NCBI GenBank assembly: GCA_950097015.1
Contig: CATNEN010000001.1
Location: 1,476,001-1,540,000 of the forward strand
From: Macrostomum hystrix
Lineage: Eukaryota > Platyhelminthes > Macrostomidae
DNA: 64,000 nucleotides
Direction of reading: 5' to 3'
Under the pieces are notes generated by a model. It was not told where the DNA came from and did no database searches. It worked only from the letters and a program-made list of their open reading frames with translations. Below are positions 12,071 through 23,400 of this stretch, in pieces. The position numbers were made by a program, and so were the translations under genes. Every line of letters begins with the position of its first letter. Position 1 is the stretch's first letter.

Positions 12071-12805
12071 GGTTCTGGGAAAGAAAATCTTGGTAACCAA
12101 TGTAACTAGTTGGTTGCTATGGCACATTGGCACACACCAATCAGTCGCAGTTATTTTATAACAAACGAGAAAGAGTTTAGTTATATGCGAGTTTGACTAC
12201 GCGTTCGAGTTACTAAATACAAGTGCTAATTGTAACCAGGAACGACATTTCGAGAAACAATAAGCAATCAGAAAATGTCCTTGGACACAAAAAGGAGCTG
12301 TCAAATGTTTTGTTGTTTTTTTCTTTCTAAAAGTAGTCAATATTCGAACAAAAAAAACAAACAAACAAACAAACAAATCAAATCAACAATCGCAAAAACA
12401 AACAAACAAAAACAGCAAACAACAATGACTGATATTATATAAAAGGATAGTTGATTTGATGACAGTTAACAGACAAGCAAAAACCGATTCTACTTCGTTT
12501 GACAACTATTAAAGAAGCGAGACAAGTGTTAGAAAAGGCAAATACGAAAAATGAACAAGTTGCGATAAATGCTATAAAATAAAAAAATAGATTACAAATA
12601 GATGTAATTGTATATTCGTATTAATTCGACTTCTAAATCTCGCAAATTAAAAGAATAGGCGAGGCATAACCAGAACTGCTAGCTTGAAATAGGCAGAACA
12701 ATTTAAAAGTTGATATTGGTTTCAACAGTTTTATTCAAATTGACTAGCAGAACAATAGCAGTTTCAGCTGGAATAGGGATTTGGAAATATTTGTAGCTAT
12801 TAGTA
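12071..12805. other. AT-rich spacer with an AAAC simple repeat
   Basis: Unique AT-rich DNA with an (AAAC)n tract at about 12348-12412. On the minus strand an AATAAA lies near 12731; a Delta 3' UTR reaching that far would be about 1.4 kb long and would include two arrays. This is not proven. Confidence 0.45.
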
Positions 12806-12809
12806 TATT

Positions 12810-13230
12810 CTAGTTTAAGGTAGAATGGGGATCTGGGAAGAATGGGAATTTAAGGTGGAGTAGGGATCTGGGAAGAATGGGAATTTAGAGTAGAATGGGG
12901 ATCTGGGAAGAATGGGAATTTAAGGTGGAGTAGGGATATGGGAAGAATGGGAATTTAAGGTGGAATAGGGATTTGGGAAGAATGGGAAGTTAAGGTGGAA
13001 TAGGGATTTGGGAAGAATGGGAAGTTAAGGTGGAATAGGGATTTGGGAAGAATGGGAAGTTAAGGTGGAATAGGGATTTGGGAAGAATGGGAAGTTAAGG
13101 TGGAATAGGGATTTGGGAAGAATGGGAATTTAAGGTGGAATAGGGATTTGGGAAGATTGGGAATTGAAGGTAGAATGGGGATCTTGGAAGAATGGGAATT
13201 CACATGGGGATTCGGGAAGATGGTTAATTT
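12810..13230. repeat. 35-bp minisatellite downstream of Delta
   Basis: About 12 copies of a 35-bp unit containing GGAAGAATGGGAATTTAAGG and TAGGGATTTG. The unit may be an older two-part duplication because it contains two GGGA-rich halves. Confidence 0.92.
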
Positions 13231-13781
13231 GAATATAATTTTTGGGATAAAATTAGGGAATAACTGTTGTATAAATATTATCCTCAGTTTAGATCCCATT
13301 CAAAAGAAAAATGTTTTACTTTAAATTGTAGAGCAATTATTTAAATTTTCTTTGTACACATTAAAACAGGGCTAGGCAAGCAGTAGGAAACACGAGAGGC
13401 CACGCAAAGGTAGGTGCAATTTTTAGACAACGAATATTCAATGAAGGATACATTTGGCGCTGACTGCACCTCTAGTAGCGCTGGTGACACTGACAAGGCT
13501 TTGTGGGGCTGGCTGATTTAGAAGGAATAAAAATGATGTTAATATTATTAACAATAACGCATTGAATCTCTCATTCAATGGGGATGGGTAACTTGAGGAT
13601 GAATTCTTATTGCACAAAAAGTGTTTCAGGGAGTACACGAACGAATGAAACAATTAATAGACAGTTGTCAATTGGTTTATGAGTAAATCATTCGCATCTT
13701 TGATTTAGCTGGACTCACTTCCTCTGGCTGTGCTTCTAGAAGGATAATTGATCACTTAGTAGGAGGGCGGAAACTGTGGGG

Positions 13782-14005
13782 TTTCAGCCTGAAAGGGGCG
13801 GAAACTGTAAGGCATCAGACTGTAAGAGGGGCGGAAGCTGTAAGGCATCAGACTGTAAGAGGGGCGGAAACTGTAAGGCATCAGACTGAAAGAGGGGCGG
13901 AAGCTGTAAGGCATCAGACTGTAAGAGGGGCGGAAGCTGTAAGGCATCAGACTGTAAGAGGGGCGGAAGATGTAAGGCATCAGCCTGTAAGAGGGGCGGA
14001 AACTA
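13782..14005. repeat. 33-bp minisatellite just downstream of the Delta stop codon
   Basis: About seven copies of a 33-bp unit with GGGGCGGAAACTGTAAGGCA. The array starts about 120 bp beyond the Delta stop at 14128 (minus strand) and so probably lies in the 3' UTR. Confidence 0.92.
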
Positions 14006-14127
14006 ACAGGTTTCAGGCTATGTACTTGACGCAAAATTCAATGCACTTAGAAGCACACTCAGACTCGATAATCCAGCAAAGTTAATCCGCAGAATAGCGG
14101 TCGCAAACTAAGGTAAGAGGGAGAGGA

Positions 14128-14410
14128 TTAAACCTCGGTGTAGGCTACAACGTCAAACGGACAGCTGAACTGCTGCTGCAGCTGATGATGCTGGAGCAGC
14201 GGCAGAGACGACGGCGTAGGAGCAGGCGGCACGGATGCTGTTCTCAACAGCAGCTGTCTAGTGGACGACTCCGGGTTGACGAATCGACCGCTGACTGTGG
14301 CCAGAGCAGGCGAGGGCATTGGCAAATCGACCACTAAAGGAGAATTCGACAATTTGTCGACATTTTTTAGCGTCGGCGAAAGCGAAGCACCTGATGGTGT
14401 GCGAACACCG
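14128..14410 (-). CDS. Delta: Delta terminal exon: cytoplasmic tail with PDZ-binding end
   Basis: After acceptor ATTTCCAG it encodes 94 residues, rich in Ser, Pro and Gln (SVPPAPTPSSLPLLQHH), and ends ...VVAYTEV followed by TAA. The final T-E-V is a class I PDZ ligand and matches the ATEV ends known in vertebrate DLL1 and DLL4. The phase (AG|C) fits exon 8 exactly. Confidence 0.88.
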
Positions 14411-17400
14411 CTGGAAATATTTTGGGGGAGAATCTGAATTGGGATTTGAATTGGACAGGAAGACGGGATTTGGTTTAGACTTTACATCCCAAACCAACGC
14501 TACATCTACTCAGCTAAGATCTCCAACCTACTCATACTCAGCTGAGATCTCCCACCTACTCATACTCAGCTGAGATCTCCCACCTACTCATACTCCGCTT
14601 AGATCTCCCACCTACTCATACTCCGCTTAGATCTCCCACCTACTCATACTCAGCTGAGATCTCCCACCTACTCATACTCAGCTAAGATCTCCCACCTACT
14701 CATACTCCGCTTAGATCTCCCACCTACTCATACTCCGCTTAGATCTCCCACCTACTCATACTCCGCTTAGATCTCCCACCTACTCATACTCCGCTTAGAT
14801 CTCCCACCTACTCATACTCCGCTTAGATCTCCCACCTACTCATACTCCGCTTAGATCTCCCACCTACTCATACTCAGCTGAGATCTCCCACCTACTCATA
14901 CTCAGCTGAGATCTCCCACCTACTCATACTCAGCTGAGATCTCCCACCTACTCATACTCAGCTAAGATCTCCCACCTACTCATACTCCGCTTAGATCTCC
15001 CACCTACTCATACTCCGCTTAGATCTCCCACCTACTCATACTCAGCTGAGATCTCCCACCTACTCATACTCAGCTGAGATCTCCCACCTACTCATACTCA
15101 GCTAAGATCTCCCACCTACTCATACTCCGCTTAGATCTCCCACCTACTCATACTCCGCTTAGATCTCCCCCCTACTCATACTCCGCTTAGATCTCCCACC
15201 TACTCATACTCCGCTTAGATCTCCCACCTACTCATACTCAGCTGAGATCTCCCACCTACTCATACTCAGCTGAGATCTCCCACCTACTCATACTCCGCTT
15301 AGATCTCCCACCTACTCATACTCCGCTTAGATCTCCCACCTACTCATACTCAGCTGAGATCTCCCACCTACTCATACTCCGCTTAGATCTCCCACCTACT
15401 CATACTCCGCTTAGATCTCCCACCTACTCATACTCCGCTTAGATCTCCCACCTACTCATACTCCGCTTAGATCTCCCACCTACTCATACTCAGCTGAGAT
15501 CTCCCACCTACTCATACTCAGCTGAGATCTCCCACCTACTCATACTCCGCTTAGATCTCATTTACTCAGAAGAATCAGAGATGTTAACGACCCTGATTTA
15601 TAATCATTTTTGCTAATAAGTTTATATTTCTGTCGATCTCTTTAGGCATCTAAGGCGGTTTCCTAACTTTCAACTTACTACTTACATCATTTTTTCGTTG
15701 AACCCTGAGCTCCTAAGTGCAAAGGAACTATTTAAAAAAATCCCATTGACTCCAAAGCCGGACCTAAATCAGTTTCTCCTAGGTGTACAAATGAATGAAA
15801 ACTCATTCTGGATCGAGATGGGGAGTACGAGTAGGTTTGAAGAAAGTCTAACAATTTTGTTTTTTTTACAATAGAAAACTTTCTCTTTTTTTGAGGAATA
15901 CTTGTGGGAAAAGTCTAGCTTTTTAATAGAAAAAATTATCCCAACTTCAGTAGATTTTTGTGGATTGTTTAAACGGGATGAGAAACTCATTACTCCTTAC
16001 TTTGCGTCTCTTCGAGTGGATATTTTTCCAATGAGTTTTATAAAATAGCTTAACTTGCAACAATGGTGAATTCGCCTATTCTCTAAAAGTAAGGAGTACT
16101 TTAGAATCAATACGATGAGCGGACCAAGACTTTCGACTAATGATTATTTTCCTCAAAATGGGATTTAGTACAGTACATGGGATTTTAAAGTGGATATTAG
16201 TACAGTCCTCAAATTGAGATTGGGAGGCAGTAGATAGGAGATCTAGGGTGAGACTGGGATGCAGTAGATAGGAGATCTAGGGTGAGATTTGAGGGAAGTA
16301 GATAGGAGATCTAGGGTGAGATTGGGAGGCAGTAGATAGGAGATCTAGGGTGAGACTGGGAGGCAGTAGATAGGAGATCTAGGGCGAGATTTGGGGGGAA
16401 GTAGATAGGAGATCTAGGGTGAGACTTGGGGGGAAGTAGATAGGAGATCTAGGGCGAGACTTGGGGGGGAAGTAGATAGGAGATCTAGGGTGAGACTGGG
16501 AGGCAGTAGATAGGAGATCTGGGGTGAGATTGGGAGGCAGTAGATAGGAGATCAAGGGTGAGATTGGGAGGCAGTAGATAGGAGATCTAGGGTGAGATTG
16601 GGAGGCAGTAGATAGGAGATCTAGTGTGAGATTTGGGGGAAGTAGATAGGAGATCAAGGGTGAGATTGGGAGGCAGTAGATAGGAGATCTGGGGTGAGAT
16701 TGGGAGGCAGTAGATAGGAGATCAAGGGTGAGATTTGGAGGCAGTAGATAGGAGATCTAGGGTGAGATTTGGGGGAATTAGATAGGAGATCAAGGGTGAG
16801 ATTGGGAGGCAGTAGATAGAAGATCTGGGGTGAGATTGGGAGGCAGTAGATAGGAGATCTAGGGTGAGATTGGGAGGCAGTAGATAGGAGATCTAGGGTG
16901 AGATTTGGAGAGACTGGACGTTAAATTGTGAATAATGAAGCTGCAGAGAGAGACAAATATAATTAAGAAATAAAGTGGTCACAAGAAACTCACCTGCGAC
17001 TAGCAATGTCCAAATTGTTTACCTCGATGGCCTTGCGAGCAAAGTAGGCAATTTTCTCTTTGCCGGTCGAGTCAAGCGAGAAATTGTTGCGTATATTATT
17101 TCTAGTATTACTAGCGTCTTCCTCATCAATGTCCCTGGTCTTTGTAGTTTGAGATTGTTGCTGCTGCTGCTGTCTGTAGAACCGCCTCCGCCTACTACAA
17201 TAGGTAGCCAGTAGGCACAATGAAATGGCCGTCAAAGGTAGCAGGACACCGCAAGCGGCTAGCAGTGCTGTCGCTAAGATACCGCTGCCGCCTTTGCCTC
17301 TGGCTGCAACTTCGATTGTGTCGCCGGTAGCTGAATCTTTGTCAACGATTTCGCAATCTATTCCACTGAAACCCGGCCGACACCGGCATTCAAGGCCGTT

Positions 17401-20400
17401 GGCGCGGTCCTGACAGATGCCGCCGTTGCGACAACGGGAGCGACAGTCCAACAGGTTCACTCCACAGCGGGGGCCCTGATAGTGCGGCAGGCAGACGCAA
17501 TGAAACTTGTTCACCTGGTCAACGCACTGACCGCCTGGATACAGGAGCAAGGTGATGAAGAGTTAGCTTTTTAAGTCGGCTTTTAACACTGCTAAACTGT
17601 ATTATTAGGCTGGCTTTTAACACTACTTAACTGTATTTTTAGGCTGGCTTTTAACACTGCTCAACTGTATTTTTCGGTTGGCTTTTAACACTGCTCAACT
17701 GTATTTTTAGGTTGGCTTTTAACACTGCTCAACTGTCTTTCTAGGTTGGCTTTTAACACTGCTCAACTGTCTTTCTAGGCTGGCTTTTAACACTGCTCAA
17801 CTGTATTTTTAGGTTGGCTTTTAACACTGCTCATCTGTATTTTTAGGCTGGCTTTTAACACTGCTCATCTGTATTTTTAGGTTGGCTTTTAACACTGCTC
17901 AACTGTCTTTCTAGGTTGGCTTTTAACACTGCTCAACTGTCTTTCTAGGTTGGCTTTTAACACTGCTCAACTGTCTTTCTAGGTTGGCTTTTAACACTGC
18001 TCAACTGTATTTTTAAGCTGGCTTTTAACACTGCTCAACTGTGTTTTTAGGTTGGCTTTTAACACTGCTCAACTGTATTTTTAGGCTGGCTTTTAACACT
18101 GCTCAACTGTATTTTTAGGCTGGCTTTTAACACTGCTTAACTGTCTTTTTAGGCTGGCTTTTAACACTGCTCATCTGTATTTTTAGGCTGGCTTTTGACA
18201 CTGCTCAACTGTGTTTTTAGGTTGGCTTTTAACACTGCTCAACTGTATTTTTAGGCTGGCTTTTAACACTGCTCATCTGTATTTTTAGGCTGGCTTTTAA
18301 CACTGCTCATCTGTATTTTTAGGTAGGCTTTTAACACTGCTCAACTGTCTTTCTAGGTTGGCTTTTAACACTGCTCAACTGTCTTTCTAGGTTGGCTTTT
18401 AACACTGCTCAACTGTATTTTTAGGCTGGCTTTTAACACTGCTCAACTGTCTTTTTAGGTTGGCTTTTAACACTGCTCATCTGTATTTTTAGGCTGGCTT
18501 TTAACACTGCTCAACTGTCCTTTTAGGTTGGCTTTTAACACTGCTCATCTGTATTTTTAGGTTGGCTTTTAACACTGCTCAACTGTCTTTCTAGGTTGTG
18601 CTTTTAACACTGCTCAATTGTATTTTTAGGCTGGCTTTTAACACTGCTCAACTGTATTTTTAGGCTGGCTTTTAACACTGCTAAACTGTATTTTTAGGCT
18701 GGCTTTTAACACTGCTCATCTGTATTTTTAGGTTGGCTTTTAACACTGCTCAACTGTCTTTCTAGGTTGGCTTTTAACACTGCTCAACTGTCTTTCTAGG
18801 CTGGCTTTTAACACTGCTCAACTGTATTTTTAGGTTGGCTTTTAACACTGCTCATCTGTATTTTTAGGCTGGCTTTTAACACTGCTCATCTGTATTTTTA
18901 GGTTGGCTTTTAACACTGCTCATCTGTATTTTTAGGTTGGCTTTTAACACTGCTCAACTGTCTTTCTAGGTTGGCTTTTAACACTGCTCAACTGTATTTT
19001 TAGGCTGGCTTTTAACACTGCTCAACTGTGTTTTTAGGTTGGCTTTTAACACTGCTCAACTGTATTTTTAGGCTGGCTTTTAACACTGCTCATCTGTATT
19101 TTTAGGTTGGCTTTTAACACTGCTCATTTGTATTTTTAGGTTGGCTTTTAACACTGCTCATCTGTATTTTTAGGTTGGCTTTTGACACTGCTCAACTGTG
19201 TTTTTAGGTTGGCTTTTAACACTGCTCAACTGTATTTTTAGGCTGGCTTTTAACACTGCTCATCTGTATTTTTAGGCTGGCTTTTAACACTGCTCATCTG
19301 TATTTTTAGGTAGGCTTTTAACACTGCTCAACTGTCTTTCTAGGTTGGCTTTTAACACTGCTCAACTGTCTTTCTAGGTTGGCTTTTAACACTGCTCAAC
19401 TGTATTTTTAGGCTGGCTTTTAACACTGCTCAACTGTCTTTTTAGGTTGGCTTTTAACACTGCTCATCTGTATTTTTAGGCTGGCTTTTAACACTGCTCA
19501 ACTGTCCTTTTAGGTTGGCTTTTAACACTGCTCATCTGTATTTTTAGGTTGGCTTTTAACACTGCTCAACTGTCTTTCTAGGTTGTGCTTTTAACACTGC
19601 TCAATTGTATTTTTAGGCTGGCTTTTAACACTGCTCAACTGTATTTTTAGGCTGGCTTTTAACACTGCTAAACTGTATTTTTAGGCTGGCTTTTAACACT
19701 GCTCATCTGTATTTTTAGGTTGGCTTTTAACACTGCTCAACTGTCTTTCTAGGTTGGCTTTTAACACTGCTCAACTGTCTTTCTAGGCTGGCTTTTAACA
19801 CTGCTCATCTGTATTTTTAGGCTGGCTTTTAACACTGCTCAACTGTCCTTTTAGGTTGGCTTTTAACACTGCTCATCTGTATTTTTAGGTTGGCTTTTAA
19901 CACTGCTCAACTGTCTTTCTAGGTTGTGCTTTTAACACTGCTCAATTGTATTTTTAGGCTGGCTTTTAACACTGCTCAACTGTATTTTTAGGCTGGCTTT
20001 TAACACTGCTAAACTGTATTTTTAGGCTGGCTTTTAACACTGCTCATCTGTATTTTTAGGTTGGCTTTTAACACTGCTCAACTGTCTTTCTAGGTTGGCT
20101 TTTAACACTGCTCAACTGTCTTTCTAGGCTGGCTTTTAACACTGCTCAACTGTATTTTTAGGTTGGCTTTTAACACTGCTCATCTGTATTTTTAGGCTGG
20201 CTTTTAACACTGCTCATCTGTATTTTTAGGTTGGCTTTTAACACTGCTCATCTGTATTTTTAGGTTGGCTTTTAACACTGCTCAACTGTCTTTCTAGGTT
20301 GGCTTTTAACACTGCTCAACTGTATTTTTAGGCTGGCTTTTAACACTGCTCAACTGTGTTTTTAGGTTGGCTTTTAACACTGCTCAACTGTATTTTTAGG

Positions 20401-23400
20401 CTGGCTTTTAACACTGCTCATCTGTATTTTTAGGTTGGCTTTTAACACTGCTCATTTGTATTTTTAGGTTGGCTTTTAACACTGCTCATCTGTATTTTTA
20501 GGTTGGCTTTTGACACTGCTCAACTGTGTTTTTAGGTTGGCTTTTAACACTGCTCAACTGTATTTTTAGGCTGGCTTTTAACACTGCTCATCTGTATTTT
20601 TAGGCTGGCTTTTAACACTGCTCATCTGTATTTTTAGGTAGGCTTTTAACACTGCTCAACTGTCTTTCTAGGTTGGCTTTTAACACTGCTCAACTGTCTT
20701 TCTAGGTTGGCTTTTAACACTGCTCAACTGTATTTTTAGGCTGGCTTTTAACACTGCTCAACTGTCTTTTTAGGTTGGCTTTTAACACTGCTCATCTGTA
20801 TTTTTAGGCTGGCTTTTAACACTGCTCAACTGTCCTTTTAGGTTGGCTTTTAACACTGCTCATCTGTATTTTTAGGTTGGCTTTTAACACTGCTCAACTG
20901 TCTTTCTAGGTTGTGCTTTTAACACTGCTCAATTGTATTTTTAGGCTGGCTTTTAACACTGCTCAACTGTATTTTTAGGCTGGCTTTTAACACTGCTAAA
21001 CTGTATTTTTAGGCTGGCTTTTAACACTGCTCATCTGTATTTTTAGGTTGGCTTTTAACACTGCTCAACTGTCTTTCTAGGTTGGCTTTTAACACTGCTC
21101 AACTGTCTTTCTAGGCTGGCTTTTAACACTGCTCAACTGTATTTTTAGGTTGGCTTTTAACACTGCTCATCTGTATTTTTAGGCTGGCTTTTAACACTGC
21201 TCATCTGTATTTTTAGGTTGGCTTTTAACACTGCTCATCTGTATTTTTAGGTTGGCTTTTAACACTGCTCAACTGTCTTTCTAGGTTGGCTTTTAACACT
21301 GCTCAACTGTATTTTTAGGCTGGCTTTTAACACTGCTCAACTGTGTTTTTAGGTTGGCTTTTAACACTGCTCAACTGTATTTTTAGGCTGGCTTTTAACA
21401 CTGCTCATCTGTATTTTTAGGTTGGCTTTTAACACTGCTCATTTGTATTTTTAGGTTGGCTTTTAACACTGCTCATCTGTATTTTTAGGTTGGCTTTTAA
21501 CACTGCTCATCTGTATTTTTAGGCTGGCTTTTAACACTGCTCAACTGTATTTTTAGGTTGGCTTTTAACACTGCTCATCTGTATTTTTAGGTTGGCTTTT
21601 AACACTGCTCAACTGTCTTTCTAGGTTGGCTTTTAACACTGCTCAACTGTCTTTCTAGGCTGGCTTTTAACACTGCTCAACTGTATTTTTAGGTTGGCTT
21701 TTAACACTGCTCATCTGTATTTTTAGGCTGGCTTTTAACACTGCTCAACTGTCTTTCTAGGTTGGCTTTTAACACTGCTCAACTGTGTTTCTAGGTTGGC
21801 TTTTAACACTGCTCATCTGTATTTTTAGGCTGGCTTTTAACACTGCTCAACTGTCTTTTTAGGCTGGCTTTTAACACTGCTCATCTGTATTTTTAGGCTG
21901 GCTTTTAACACTGCTCAACTGTATTTTTAGGTTGGCTTTTAACACTGCTCATCTGTATTTTTAGGCTGGCTTTTAACACTGCTCATCTGTATTTTTAGGC
22001 TGGTTTTTAACACTGCTCAACTGTCTTTCTAGGTTGGCTTTTAACACTGCTCAACTGTCTTTCTAGGTTGGCTTACTCCTGGGAGTAGAGTGGCAGAGCG
22101 GTTAACACGTTTGCCTCTGGCACTAAGGTTTCTAAGCTCGATTCCTCGGCGAGGCCACTTGGGCCGCATCCGCGAAGAGAAGGCTTGGGGGCTTGTCGTG
22201 CAATTTACGCCCTTGAGAGCCTGACGATGAGAAATTCAGGGCAGATTACATCCTCTGTGTGAGCGTGTGCCTGCGTACAGTAACTGTGTGCGTATGTGCT
22301 CAGGAGTCAGCGAAATGAACAGAAAAGCCTCCTCGCTGCTGCAGGTGTCACCAAATGATGTGCCATTGCCCACAGGGCCGCAGCTCTTTTGTTTAAGTAT
22401 ATAGGTAAGATTTCGGCAAAACAAGGTTTAAAATAAATCCCTGTGGACAATGTGCGCATTTTGACATTGTAGCAATTTTTGCCTTGAGTTAATTATTATT
22501 TACAATAAGGCATAGTCTTAGGATGACTTTTTCGACCGTTTTTTGGATTCATATTTTATCTACTTTTAAATATTATAATGGAAGCAGCATTTTACATTGA
22601 ATAATCTTGTGCTCAAACCAGCAACTGCCTACATATGTAATTAATCTGCTATGCAAATTAATTAAGCGCGCGGTTAAAAGCAGGTGAGGATGCTCAGATG
22701 CTAATTAAGGAATTATGCTAATTAGTTGCGCCTCGCTATAAACTAGAATCGCGTTTCGCTGTCTTTTTGAACCTCATCTAATCCGAGATTTCCGCTGCTC
22801 ATTGTGCCATTCGCCTTACAACTCCAAACACGCCAAGCAACGGTTGCTAGGGCAACTCAATGAATTAGTAATCGCGACTGTGTAGGTTTTAGTCAGCGCT
22901 GTCGCATGGTAACAACGCGAAGCGTGCTAATCTAACAGTTTAGAGTGTCACTTTCTCTTCCTTTCTGCAAAGCTAGAGTCAGTTTCCGCGACAGTTATCT
23001 GTTTTCATGCCCCTCTGATGAAATTATATACGAAACTGACTTGCACAATAGACACACATGCAATTTGTCAGTGAGCTGCAATTCCACATCAGAAACTGTG
23101 CAGAGGGTTCAAAGCTTCACATAATTCACTTTTCATCGTTGACTTGATCAACAGAACAGACTCAACAATGTTACTGTAGTCTGTCAATCTTCATTTAGCT
23201 GGGTTAAATAGATCAACTAAACCAAGCTATGACCAGACCTATCCGATAACAGACTAGAGTGAATGAGCAACCCGAAAACAGACAGACTAACAGCCAATGA
23301 CCCAATAGAATACATCATTTAGTGACACTAGACCCGCAGCCACCAAGGAGCAACTCTGTTCATTTTGCTGGCTCCTGAGCACACACGCACACACAGATAC

